From: Microbacterium nanhaiense
Lineage (GTDB): Bacteria > Actinomycetota > Actinomycetes > Actinomycetales > Microbacteriaceae
NCBI RefSeq assembly: GCF_014646015.1
Contig: NZ_BMMQ01000005.1
Coordinates: forward strand, 208,023 to 272,022
Direction: 5' to 3'
Length of the DNA stretch: 64,000 nt
Shown: positions 16,936-25,201 of the stretch, piece after piece
Position numbering within the stretch: position 1 is the stretch's first letter
How the letters are laid out: each line of letters opens with the position of its first letter
The notes under the pieces: generated by a model
Database searches by the model: none
What the model saw: only the letters and a program-made list of their open reading frames with translations
Told to the model about the DNA's origin: nothing
Translations under genes and position numbers: made by a program

Positions 16936-18108
16936 ATGAGCAGCTGGCTTCCCGCCGCCGCAGACGTCCTGCCCGCCGACGCCGAGCGCGCCCTCCTCGT
17001 CGGGAGGGTGCATACGCCCGACGGCCCGAGCGTCGTCGTGCTGCGCGGCGGCGAGCTCGTCGATATCACCGCCGCGTTCCCCACGATGAGCGCGCTCACC
17101 GAACACGCGGATCCCGCCTCGGCAGCCCGCGCCGCGGACGGCCCGTCCCTCGGATCCCTGGAGGACGCGTGGCGGAACACGGATCCCGACACCCGCGACG
17201 AGCGCGGCATCTACCTGCTCTCGCCGATCGACCTGCACGTCATCAAGGCCTCGGGCGTGACATTCCCCGTGTCGATGCTGGAGCGCGTCATCGAGGAGCG
17301 CGCCCGCGGCGAGGCATCGTCGGCGGAGGGGATCCGCCACACGGTCCAGGCGGCGATCGGCGGGGATATCGCCGAGCTCGTCCCGGGCTCGGAGGCCGCG
17401 ATGAGGCTCAAGGACGTCCTGATCGATCAGGGGCTGTGGAGCCAGTACCTCGAGGTCGGAATCGGGCCCGATGCCGAGATCTTCTCGAAGGCCCCCGTGC
17501 TCTCCTCGGTCGGCTCGGGCCACGACATAGGCGTGCTCGCCGAATCGCGCTGGAACAATCCCGAGCCCGAGGTCGTCATCGTCGTCGCCTCGACGGGGCG
17601 CATCGTCGGCGCGACGCTCGGCAACGACGTCAACCTGCGAGACATCGAGGGGCGTAGCGCCTTGCTCCTCGGTCGCGCGAAGGACAACAACGCCTCCGCC
17701 GCCGTCGGGCCGTTCATCCGGCTCTTCGACGACGGATTCTCCCTCGACGATGTGCGCCACGAGACCGTCGCCCTGCGCGTCACGGGCGACGACGGCTTCT
17801 CGATGGAGGCCTCGAGCCACATGGAGCAGATCAGCCGCGACCCGGCCGATCTCGCCGCCCAGGCCGCGGGCCGCCACCACCAGTACCCCGACGGCTTCGT
17901 GCTCTACCTGGGCACGATGTTCGCCCCGACGGACGACCGCGACGAGCCCGGGCGGGGATTCACGCACCACGTCGGCGACGTGGTCACGATCGCATCATCG
18001 AAGCTCGGATCCCTCGTCGGGCGCGTCACGCATTCGGAGGATGCGGCGCCCTGGACCTTCGGCATCCGAGCTCTCATGGCCAATCTCGCGGGGCGAGGAC
18101 TGCTGTAG
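16936..18108 (+). CDS. Fumarylacetoacetate hydrolase family protein, AraD1-like
   Basis: The 390-residue enzyme has a C-terminal FAH barrel with metal ligands in NNPEPEVVIVV and NDVNLRD and a catalytic Lys in GRAKDNNASAAVGPF. This last block resembles AraD1-type proteins of sugar-acid catabolism that act on 2-keto-3-deoxy acids. Other family members hydrolyse 2,4-diketo-3-deoxy acids or fumarylpyruvate. A strong AAGGAG site precedes the ATG. As the last gene of the operon it would give the final cleavage or dehydration to central metabolites. Confidence 0.88.
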   Translation: MSSWLPAAADVLPADAERALLVGRVHTPDGPSVVVLRGGELVDITAAFPTMSALTEHADPASAARAADGPSLGSLEDAWRNTDPDTRDERGIYLLSPIDLHVIKASGVTFPVSMLERVIEERARGEASSAEGIRHTVQAAIGGDIAELVPGSEAAMRLKDVLIDQGLWSQYLEVGIGPDAEIFSKAPVLSSVGSGHDIGVLAESRWNNPEPEVVIVVASTGRIVGATLGNDVNLRDIEGRSALLLGRAKDNNASAAVGPFIRLFDDGFSLDDVRHETVALRVTGDDGFSMEASSHMEQISRDPADLAAQAAGRHHQYPDGFVLYLGTMFAPTDDRDEPGRGFTHHVGDVVTIASSKLGSLVGRVTHSEDAAPWTFGIRALMANLAGRGLL

Positions 18109-18135
18109 TCCGCGTCTCCCGGCGACCCACCGCTC

Positions 18136-18786
18136 CTATCGCCCCACGAGGCCGGCCTCATAGGCGATGATCACGAGCTGCACGCGATCGCGGGCGTCGA
18201 GCTTCTGCAGGAGCCTCGAGATATGGGTCTTGACCGTCGAGATCGAGAGAAAGAACCGCGCGGCGAGCTCGTCGTTCGTCAGACCCTCTCCGATGGCGAC
18301 GAGGATCTCGCGCTCGCGGGGCGTGAGCACGTCGAGGCGGGAATCGTCCGCGGGGGCGGGGCCGTCGACGAAGGTCGCGATCATCCGGGCCGTGACGCGG
18401 GGAGCGAGCGCCGCGTCGCCGGAGTGCACGGCACGGATGGCGCCGAGCAGCTCCGCCGGGCGGGCGTCCTTGAGGAGGAAGCCGCTCGCGCCCGCGCGGA
18501 GCGCCGCGAAGGCGTACTCGTCGAGGTCGAAGGTCGTGAGGACGAGGATCCGCGGGGTGCCGCCCGCGGACGCGATGCGCTCCGTCGCGGCGATCCCGTC
18601 GAGACCCGGCATGCGCACATCCATGAGCATCACGTCGATGCCGCCGGCCGCAGCGAGGGCAATCGCCTCGCGGCCGTCGGACGCCTCCGCGACGACCGAG
18701 ACGTCGGGCTGTGCGTCGAGCACCATGCGCAGCCCCATGCGCACCAGCTCCTGATCGTCGACGATGGCAACGCGGATGTCGGTCAT
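18136..18786 (-). CDS. NarL/LuxR family response regulator
   Basis: The 216 residues form a receiver domain (acidic pocket D10-D11, phosphorylation site D56 in MLMDVRMPG, conserved Lys in FLLKDARPAE) and a C-terminal LuxR helix-turn-helix (LTPREREILVAIGEGLTNDELAARFFLSISTVKTH region). The start at 18786 overlaps the kinase stop by 4 bp (ATGA). It ends 27 bp from the convergent FAH gene. It likely controls the exporter genes transcribed just before it. Confidence 0.95.
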   Translation of the reverse strand: MTDIRVAIVDDQELVRMGLRMVLDAQPDVSVVAEASDGREAIALAAAGGIDVMLMDVRMPGLDGIAATERIASAGGTPRILVLTTFDLDEYAFAALRAGASGFLLKDARPAELLGAIRAVHSGDAALAPRVTARMIATFVDGPAPADDSRLDVLTPREREILVAIGEGLTNDELAARFFLSISTVKTHISRLLQKLDARDRVQLVIIAYEAGLVGR

Positions 18787-20045
18787 GATGCTCCTGCAGA
18801 AGGGTGGAGGGTCAGGGTCGCGGTCACCCGCCAGCGCCCGTCGGCGCGCGGGCCTGCGGTGACGGATCCCGCGTGCATCGCGGCGCGCTCTCGCATGCCG
18901 ACGAGGCCGCGCCCCGCGCCGTCGGACGGCATCGGGTCGTGGGTCGTTTCGTTGTCGATCGTGAGCGCGACGACGGATCCGTCGTTCCGCGTCGCGACGT
19001 CGACGACGCGGCTGCCGGGCGCGTGACGGAGGACATTGGTGAGCGATTCCTGCACGATCCGGTAGGCGGCGAGGCCCACGCCGCCGCGCGGGATCGCGGC
19101 GCCCTCGTGGCGCCACGCGACGGGAAGGCCCGCGTCGCGGAACTGATCGATGAGGGATCCGATGCTGTCGGCGCCCGGTTGCGGGGCGAGCTCCGCCGCG
19201 TCGCCGGGCGTGCGGAGGACGCCGAGGAGCCGGCGCATCTCGGCGAGCGATTCCCTGCCCGTCTCCGCGACGCGACGCATCGCGTCGGGCGCGAGGTCGG
19301 ATCCCGCCTCTGCCTGCGCCGCCGCGCCCTCGCTGAGGGTGATCATCACCGTGAGGCTGTGGGAGACGATGTCGTGCATCTCGCGCGCGATGCGGGTGCG
19401 TTCATCGCTCACCGCGAGCCGGGCGCGCTGGTCGCGCTCCCGAGCGAGGTCGGCGGCGCGGGCGATGAGGGCGCGCTCGTATCGGCGCCGGCCACCGACC
19501 GAGATGCCGATGAGCGTCGGGATGAGGAGGAGGACCGCGGTCTGGGCGATGTTTCCGGCGATGCTCGGAATGAGGGGGTTGTTCGCATCGCTGCCGGGGT
19601 AGATCAGGTCGAGCTGGAAGCTCATGAACCACAGCGCGGTGGCGATGGCGAAGCCGACCCACGCGGCACGGGTCGATCGGATCACCGCGATCGAGTACAG
19701 CGCCACCCAGGTCGACAGGATCCCGCTCGTCATCCCGAGGTCGGGGAGCATGCCGAGGATCGAGGAGAAGACGAGGAGGACGAAGGGATGCGTGCGCCGG
19801 AAAAGGGTGAGGACGAAGCAGATCGCCGCACCGACCGCCGCGACCGCCACGTACCACGGCTGCCCGACCGTCGCCATCACGAGGAAGACGAGGGCCGGCA
19901 GTCCCGCCGACGCGACGGCAATAAGCGTGTCTACCGCGCGCGGATGACGATCGATGAAGCGCCGCAGGATCCCCGGCGGGCGGGGGAGAGCCAGCGCAGC
20001 GCCCGGATCCGTCGCGGATCCGGGCGCTGCGCTGGAGGTGCTCAT
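18783..20045 (-). CDS. Two-component sensor histidine kinase (HisKA_3 type)
   Basis: The 420-residue kinase has an N-terminal module of about five transmembrane segments (residues 40-185), a linker, and a dimerisation/phosphoacceptor helix with His224 in REMHDIVSHSLT. The HATPase domain contains QESLTNVLRHAPGS (N box) and GRGLVGMRERAAMHAG (G boxes). The start at 20045 is the ATG 11 bp after the exporter permease gene; longer frames run antiphase through that gene. It is coupled to the response regulator by a 4-bp overlap. Confidence 0.94.
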   Translation of the reverse strand: MSTSSAAPGSATDPGAALALPRPPGILRRFIDRHPRAVDTLIAVASAGLPALVFLVMATVGQPWYVAVAAVGAAICFVLTLFRRTHPFVLLVFSSILGMLPDLGMTSGILSTWVALYSIAVIRSTRAAWVGFAIATALWFMSFQLDLIYPGSDANNPLIPSIAGNIAQTAVLLLIPTLIGISVGGRRRYERALIARAADLARERDQRARLAVSDERTRIAREMHDIVSHSLTVMITLSEGAAAQAEAGSDLAPDAMRRVAETGRESLAEMRRLLGVLRTPGDAAELAPQPGADSIGSLIDQFRDAGLPVAWRHEGAAIPRGGVGLAAYRIVQESLTNVLRHAPGSRVVDVATRNDGSVVALTIDNETTHDPMPSDGAGRGLVGMRERAAMHAGSVTAGPRADGRWRVTATLTLHPSAGAS

Positions 20046-20056
20046 CGGGTACGAAT

Positions 20057-20896
20057 CTACGCGTCCTTGCGGTTCATCACCGCAGCGCCGCCGAAGAACG
20101 CGACTCCCGCCCAGGCGAGCGTGATGACGAGGTCGACGACGTAGTCGCCCGTGAAGGAGTCGATCGGCGATGCGATCGAGGCTCCCGTGTTGAACAGCAG
20201 CGCGTCGTAGACGTCGTGCGCCCACGGCCACGGCACCGTCATGATGAGCACCGGCAGCACGTAGAGCACGACGAGCGAGAGCGTGACCGCCCAGGTTTCC
20301 GAGCGGAGCATGGCGCCGAGCCCGAGAGCGAAGACCGCGACCGCGGCGGAGAAGACGCCGCCACCGAGGATGGGCAGGATCAGACCGAAGAAGGGGTTGT
20401 CGATCCCCGTCTCGAGCCCGTAGATCGATCCGACGGCGAAGGCCGCGAGGAACGCGAGACCGAGGAGCACGACGGCGGAGACGAAGACGGTCGCGGCGAC
20501 GACCGTCGCCTTCGCGGCGATCAGCGTGAAGCGGCGCGGCGCGGCGGTGAGCTGTGTGCGCAGCGAACCGGTCGAGTGCTCCTTCGCGACCGAGGCGGCA
20601 CCCACGAGGGCCGCGACGGCGATCGCGAACATGATGCCCTGGCCGGAGAGTTGGGCGATCGTGGGCACCCAGGGAACGGCGGTGAGGTCGCCGCCGGCGT
20701 CCTGAAGGTCCTTGCCGTAGAGGAACGCGAAACCGGCGGCGGGTGCGATGACGAGCAGCGCGCCGACGATGAGCGAGATCGTGTTGCCGCGCAGGCTCAT
20801 CAGGCTGATCCATTCGGCCTTCATCATGCTGGCGAAACCGGTGCGGGCGGTGACGGTGGTGGTGCGTGCCGCAGGGGCGGCGAGGGTGGTGGTCAT
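20057..20896 (-). CDS. ABC-2 type transporter permease
   Basis: The 279-residue membrane protein has six predicted transmembrane segments, starting after FASMMKAEWISLMSLRGN, a sequence typical of BcrB/NatB-like ABC-2 permeases. It is encoded 17 bp after the ATPase gene and just before the kinase gene, in one minus-strand unit with the two-component system. The likely role is export of, or resistance to, an envelope-active compound. Confidence 0.9.
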   Translation of the reverse strand: MTTTLAAPAARTTTVTARTGFASMMKAEWISLMSLRGNTISLIVGALLVIAPAAGFAFLYGKDLQDAGGDLTAVPWVPTIAQLSGQGIMFAIAVAALVGAASVAKEHSTGSLRTQLTAAPRRFTLIAAKATVVAATVFVSAVVLLGLAFLAAFAVGSIYGLETGIDNPFFGLILPILGGGVFSAAVAVFALGLGAMLRSETWAVTLSLVVLYVLPVLIMTVPWPWAHDVYDALLFNTGASIASPIDSFTGDYVVDLVITLAWAGVAFFGGAAVMNRKDA

Positions 20897-20913
20897 CTTC
20901 TCTTCCTCGTGAC

Positions 20914-21819
20914 TCAGGCGGCGCTGCGGTATTCGGTGGCCTCGTCCGTGAGGGCGAGGTAGGCCTCCTCGAGGGAGACGCTGAGCGGGGTGAGCTCGTG
21001 CAACTCGAGGCCCTCGTGCGCGGCCGTGCGGGCGATGAGGTGCGAGGGCATCCCCGCGACCTCGAGGGAATCCGCCGCGGTCTGCGTGATCGTGACGCCG
21101 TCGGCGGAGAGCAGGGATCCGAGGACCGTCGCATCCGACACGCGCACGCGGACGGTGGGGTTCTCCGCGGCGCGGAGGAAGTCCTTCAGGGGCGCATCGG
21201 CGAGCACGCGTCCCTTGCCGAGCACGATGATGTGGTCGGCGGTCTGCGCCATCTCGCTCATGAGGTGCGAGGAGATGAAGACGGTGCGGCCCTCGGCGGC
21301 GCGGGCGCGCGCGAAACCGCGCACCCAGTGCACGCCCTCCGGGTCGAGGCCGTTGACGGGCTCGTCGAAGATCAGCACCTGGGGGTCCCCGAGCATGGTC
21401 GCGGCGATGCCGAGGCGCTGGTGCATACCGAGCGAGAAGCCGCCGATGCGGCGCCGAGCGACGTCGGTGAGCCCGGTCAGCTCGAGCACCTCGGCGACGC
21501 GCCGGTCCGGGATGCTGTTGGTGGCGGCGAGCAGGCGCAGGTGGTCGACGGCGCGGCGACCCGGGTGGGCCGCCTTGGCGTCGAGCAGGGCTCCCGCCTG
21601 GGTCATGGGGTCGCGGTGGCTTGCGAAAGGCTTTCCGTTGACGGTCGTGTGGCCGCTCGTCGGGCGATCGAGCCCCATGATCATGCGCATCGTCGTCGAC
21701 TTGCCGGCGCCGTTCGGGCCGAGGAAGCCCGTGACCTGGCCGGGGCGCGCGACGAACGACACGTTGTCGACCGCCGTGTGCGCGCCGAAGCGCTTCGTGA
21801 GGTTCTCTGCTGTGATCAT
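20914..21819 (-). CDS. ABC transporter ATP-binding protein (BcrA/NatA-like)
   Basis: The 301-residue ATPase has Walker A GPNGAGKST, a degenerate signature FSLGMHQRLG, Walker B VLIFDEP and the H-loop SSHLMSEM, followed by a C-terminal extension typical of drug and antibiotic exporters. The ATG at 21819 has GAAAGGATGG upstream and is preferred over an in-frame start 33 bp earlier. It is the first gene of the exporter/two-component operon and is divergent from dapF. Confidence 0.93.
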   Translation of the reverse strand: MITAENLTKRFGAHTAVDNVSFVARPGQVTGFLGPNGAGKSTTMRMIMGLDRPTSGHTTVNGKPFASHRDPMTQAGALLDAKAAHPGRRAVDHLRLLAATNSIPDRRVAEVLELTGLTDVARRRIGGFSLGMHQRLGIAATMLGDPQVLIFDEPVNGLDPEGVHWVRGFARARAAEGRTVFISSHLMSEMAQTADHIIVLGKGRVLADAPLKDFLRAAENPTVRVRVSDATVLGSLLSADGVTITQTAADSLEVAGMPSHLIARTAAHEGLELHELTPLSVSLEEAYLALTDEATEYRSAA

Positions 21820-21910
21820 GACTCCATCCTTTCGAGCGCGCCGGATTCGCACATCGGAGGATGGGCGGATCCTTCCGCCCGCGACGTCATACCAGGGGAT
21901 GACATCGCCG

Positions 21911-21916
21911 TAGACT
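21911..21916 (+). promoter_or_regulatory. dapF -10 box, probable leaderless transcript
   Basis: TAGACT ends 7 nt before the dapF ATG, so transcription would begin at or next to the start codon. No ribosome-binding sequence is visible. Confidence 0.55.
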
Positions 21917-21923
21917 CGAATAC

Positions 21924-22763
21924 ATGCCCATCTCGTTCACAAAAGGCCACGGCACCGGCAACGACTTCGTGATCATCGCGGACCCGGATGGGCAGCTCGA
22001 CCTCTCAGCGGATCAGGTGGCGGCGCTCTGCGACCGGCACTTCGGGATCGGCGCCGACGGTCTGCTGCGCGTCGTGCGCTCGTCCGCGGGCGGCTTCGAC
22101 TCGGACGCCGAGTGGTTCATGGACTACCGCAACGCCGACGGATCCATCGCCGAGATGTGCGGCAACGGCGTGCGCGTGTTCGCCCGCTACCTGGTCGACA
22201 CGGGCCTCGCGGCGATCGACGAGCCCCTTCCGATCGGTACGCGCGCCGGCACGAAGACCGTCACGCGCAGCGACGACGGCTTCCGCATCGACCTCGGCCT
22301 CTGGGCGAGCGACGGCGGCGAGCCTCTCGTGCGTGCGCGGGGCCTGGATGTGCCGCGACCGGGGATGAACATCGATCTCGGAAACCCCCACACGGTCGTC
22401 GCGCTCGCGAGCGAGGCCGAGCTGGAGTCCCTCGACCTGACCGTGATCCCGCAGATCACTCCCGAACCCGCGCACGGAGCGAACGTCGAGTTCGTCGTTC
22501 CGGCGCCCGTGCAGAACGGCGTGGGCCACATCCGCATGCGGGTTTTCGAACGCGGAGTGGGCGAGACGCTCTCCTGCGGGACCGGCACGGTCGCGGCCGC
22601 CCTCGCGGTGCGCGCCTGGGCGGGCGGCAAGATCGACTCGTGGCGCGTGGACGTGCCCGGCGGGACCCTCGGCGTGACGATGTTCCCGGCGGACGACGGC
22701 GAGCACGTGTCCCTCTCGGGCCCCGCCACCCTGGTGTACTCGGGCCAGGTCGCCCTCGCCTAG
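21924..22763 (+). CDS. dapF: Diaminopimelate epimerase DapF
   Basis: DapF converts LL-diaminopimelate to meso-diaminopimelate in lysine and peptidoglycan synthesis. The 279 residues carry both catalytic cysteines in their motifs (Cys79 in EMCGNG and Cys218 in LSCGTG) and the N-terminal [10 protein letters not shown] signature. It is encoded alone, with a probable leaderless promoter, and is followed by a long inverted repeat. Confidence 0.97.
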   Translation: MPISFTKGHGTGNDFVIIADPDGQLDLSADQVAALCDRHFGIGADGLLRVVRSSAGGFDSDAEWFMDYRNADGSIAEMCGNGVRVFARYLVDTGLAAIDEPLPIGTRAGTKTVTRSDDGFRIDLGLWASDGGEPLVRARGLDVPRPGMNIDLGNPHTVVALASEAELESLDLTVIPQITPEPAHGANVEFVVPAPVQNGVGHIRMRVFERGVGETLSCGTGTVAAALAVRAWAGGKIDSWRVDVPGGTLGVTMFPADDGEHVSLSGPATLVYSGQVALA

Positions 22764-22768
22764 GGCGC

Positions 22769-22824
22769 GAGATTCTGAAGATTCCGCGAGAATCGGCGGT
22801 AATGCCAAAAATCTTCAGAATCTC
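22769..22824. terminator. Long inverted repeat between dapF and lysE, probable bidirectional terminator
   Basis: The 15-bp arms GAGATTCTGAAGATT (22769-22783) and AATCTTCAGAATCTC (22810-22824) are perfect, with a 26-nt spacer. The arms are unusually AT-rich for this genome. A shorter alternative hairpin (GATTC/GAATC) is possible inside. The genes on both sides converge on it. Confidence 0.65.
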
Positions 22825-22851
22825 ACGACATCGTCAGAGTCTCGGAGCGGA

Positions 22852-23553
22852 TCAGTCGAAGGCGAGCACTCCGGCGAGCGCGAACATCATGACCGCGATG
22901 ACCGCGTCGAGCACGCGCCAGGACCTCGGCGAGCGCAACCAGCGGGCCGCGTAGCGGGCGGCGAAGGTGAGGAACGCGAACCAGATCGCGCTGCCGAGGA
23001 TCGCGCCGACCGCGAAGAACCACCGGGCGTCGCCGTAGTTCGTCGAGATGGATCCGAGCAGCAGCACCGTGTCGAGGTAGGTGTGCGGGTTGAGCCAGGT
23101 GATCGCGATGCAGGTCAGCACGGCCGGGACGAGCGCCGTGCGCGTCCTCGTGGCGGCGGGAGCGACGAGCGTCGCGGTCCCGGATCCGCCGGGTGCCGGA
23201 GCGGGCGCCGGTGCGGCCGGCGCCGCGCCCGCGTCGATCGCGGATCCGCCTCGGAAGACGCGGATTGCGGCGAGCAGACCGTATCCGCTCAGGAACGCAA
23301 CGCCCGCCCAGCGGGCGACGTCGAAGAGCCACGGCACCTGTTCGATGACGACGCCGAAGCCGCCGACGCCGGCGGAGATGAGGATGACGTCGCTCGCGAG
23401 GCACACGGCGGCGAGGATGACCACGTGGGATCGGCCGCCCTGCGAGTGCTTGATGCCCTCGCGGAGGAGGAAAACGTTCTGCGCGCCGGGTGCGACGATG
23501 AGCGAGAGGCAGAGTCCGATACCGGCGAGCAGGGCAGTGAGCATGGCTTCCAT
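22852..23553 (-). CDS. lysE: LysE family amino-acid (lysine/arginine) exporter
   Basis: The 233-residue protein has six hydrophobic segments and the LysE signatures SLIVAPGAQNVFLLREG near the N-terminus and WLNPHTYLDTVLLLG in the second half. Between the halves it carries an Ala/Pro/Gly-rich cytoplasmic loop longer than usual. The start could be the ATG at 23553 or the one at 23544, which has a GGAAG-like site. It is divergent from a LysG-type regulator gene, as in Corynebacterium, so lysine- or arginine-induced export is likely. Confidence 0.93.
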   Translation of the reverse strand: MEAMLTALLAGIGLCLSLIVAPGAQNVFLLREGIKHSQGGRSHVVILAAVCLASDVILISAGVGGFGVVIEQVPWLFDVARWAGVAFLSGYGLLAAIRVFRGGSAIDAGAAPAAPAPAPAPGGSGTATLVAPAATRTRTALVPAVLTCIAITWLNPHTYLDTVLLLGSISTNYGDARWFFAVGAILGSAIWFAFLTFAARYAARWLRSPRSWRVLDAVIAVMMFALAGVLAFD

Positions 23554-23619
23554 CGTGCTCGTCGACGTGCGATGATCAAAAGCAAATGAGGATGAACGAA
23601 ACCTCGTGAAGGAACGCTT

Positions 23620-24504
23620 ATGTGGATTTCGCCGGAGCTGGCCGAGACGGTAGCGACGATCGTCGACGAGGGATCCTTCGAACAGGCGGCGAAGCGCCTG
23701 CGCATCTCGCCGTCGGCGGTGAGTCAGCGCCTGCGGACGCTCGAGTCGCAACTCGGTCGCGTCCTCATCATCCGCTCACGCCCCATCCGAGCGACGACCG
23801 ACGGCGCGACGGTGGTGCGCCTCGCGCGCCAATACGCCGCGGTCGCGCACGAGGCGGGGGTGTCGCTCGGCCTCGAGCGGCAGGAGCGCATGCACGTGCC
23901 GATCGCGGTGAACGCCGACTCGCTCGCGACCTGGCTGCTGCCGGCGCTCGAGGCCGTCACGCGCGAGCACGACGTGACCTTCGAACTGCTCCGCGAGGAC
24001 GAGGCGCGAACGGCGACGCTACTGGAATCCGGATCCGCTCTCGCGGCGATCACGTCGGAGCGACGGCCGATTGCGGGGTGCTCGGTGACGGCGCTCGGCT
24101 TCACGGAGTACATCGCCGTGGCCACGCCCGCCTTCGTGGCCCGCTGGTTCCCGAACGGGATCACGCGGGACGCGCTCGCCGCGGCGCCCGCGATCGAGTT
24201 CGACCGATCGGACGACGTGCAGTCCAATTGGCTGCGCGCGCTCGGCGTGGATCCCGCGCTCGCACCGCGCCACTATGTTCCCGCCTCGGAGGACTACGCG
24301 GCGGCGGTGCGCCTCAGCATGGGATGGGGCATGCTGCCGCCCGCGCAGGCGCAGGCATCGCTCGAGCGGGGCACCCTGACACGAATCGGCGGCCACGACG
24401 TCAGGGAGCCGCTGTACTGGCAGCAGTGGAACATCGATTCCTCTGTCCTGCTCGCGATCCGCGAGCAGGTGGTGAGTCACGCGAGGGCCGCGCTCGCGGC
24501 GTGA
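23620..24504 (+). CDS. lysG: LysR family regulator LysG/ArgP, activator of lysE
   Basis: The 294-residue LysR-type regulator has a short N-terminal winged helix-turn-helix (SFEQAAKRLRISPSAVSQRLRTLESQLG) and a C-terminal effector domain that would bind lysine or arginine. The LSMGWGMLP segment near the C-terminus is typical of ArgP/LysG. The 66-bp AT-richer divergent region to lysE probably carries the activator site. GAAGGAA precedes the ATG. Confidence 0.93.
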   Translation: MWISPELAETVATIVDEGSFEQAAKRLRISPSAVSQRLRTLESQLGRVLIIRSRPIRATTDGATVVRLARQYAAVAHEAGVSLGLERQERMHVPIAVNADSLATWLLPALEAVTREHDVTFELLREDEARTATLLESGSALAAITSERRPIAGCSVTALGFTEYIAVATPAFVARWFPNGITRDALAAAPAIEFDRSDDVQSNWLRALGVDPALAPRHYVPASEDYAAAVRLSMGWGMLPPAQAQASLERGTLTRIGGHDVREPLYWQQWNIDSSVLLAIREQVVSHARAALAA

Positions 24505-24514
24505 CACGGCGGCG

Positions 24515-25126
24515 CTACGCCGCGTGGCGGCGCACCTTCAGCACGCGGAAGCCCTTGCTCATCGCGTGACGGTGGGTGGAGAACTCATCGGGGAGCGTGT
24601 CGTCGATCCAGCGCTGCAGCGAATCGCTGCCGAGGTTCTTCTGCACGACCATGTAGGCGTCGCCGTGCACGTCGAGACGCGGGAGCCACGCCTCGAGAAG
24701 CCCGTGCAGCGCCGGCTTGCCGATGCGGATGGGCGGGTTCGAGCGGATCGTCCGGAAGGCGATGTCGGACGGGATCTGGTCGGCCGTCACAGCGTGGACG
24801 TTGTCGAGACCGAGCTCTTCGGCGTTCCGGCGAACGAGGTCGAGCGCGCGCTCGTTGACATCGAGGGCCCACACTCTCGCATGCGGCGACTGCATCGCGA
24901 GGTCCAGCGAGATCGCTCCCCAGCCGCATCCGACATCGAGGAAGTCGCCACCCGGGGGTGCCGCGGGAGAGTTCGCCAGAAGCACCTCGGTGCCCTTATC
25001 GAGGTGACCGGGGCTGAACACGCCGCTTGCGGTCGTGACGTCGACCTCGCGTCCGGCAAGGACGACGCGGATCCGACGGAGTTCTTCCGGGCTCGAGGGC
25101 TGGGCACTGAAATAGTGGTCCGCCAT
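24515..25126 (-). CDS. Class I SAM-dependent methyltransferase, RsmC-like
   Basis: The 203-residue protein matches the small methyltransferase domain of RsmC-type enzymes. Motif I is LDVGCGWGAIS, the acidic loop is ALDVNERAL, and the catalytic NPPY-type motif appears as SNPPIRIGK, consistent with methylation of an exocyclic amine of guanine in rRNA. It is about half the length of E. coli RsmC, as is usual for the actinobacterial single-domain form. The start at 25126 is the ATG before MADHYFSAQPSS; longer frames run antiphase over hflX. It converges with lysG. Confidence 0.88.
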   Translation of the reverse strand: MADHYFSAQPSSPEELRRIRVVLAGREVDVTTASGVFSPGHLDKGTEVLLANSPAAPPGGDFLDVGCGWGAISLDLAMQSPHARVWALDVNERALDLVRRNAEELGLDNVHAVTADQIPSDIAFRTIRSNPPIRIGKPALHGLLEAWLPRLDVHGDAYMVVQKNLGSDSLQRWIDDTLPDEFSTHRHAMSKGFRVLKVRRHAA

Positions 25127-25201
25127 GAGCCGCGAGTTTAGCGGAGCCCCCTGGGAGGCATAAGGGATAAAATGGAAGGCTAGACCTACGAAAGGCATCA
25201 C

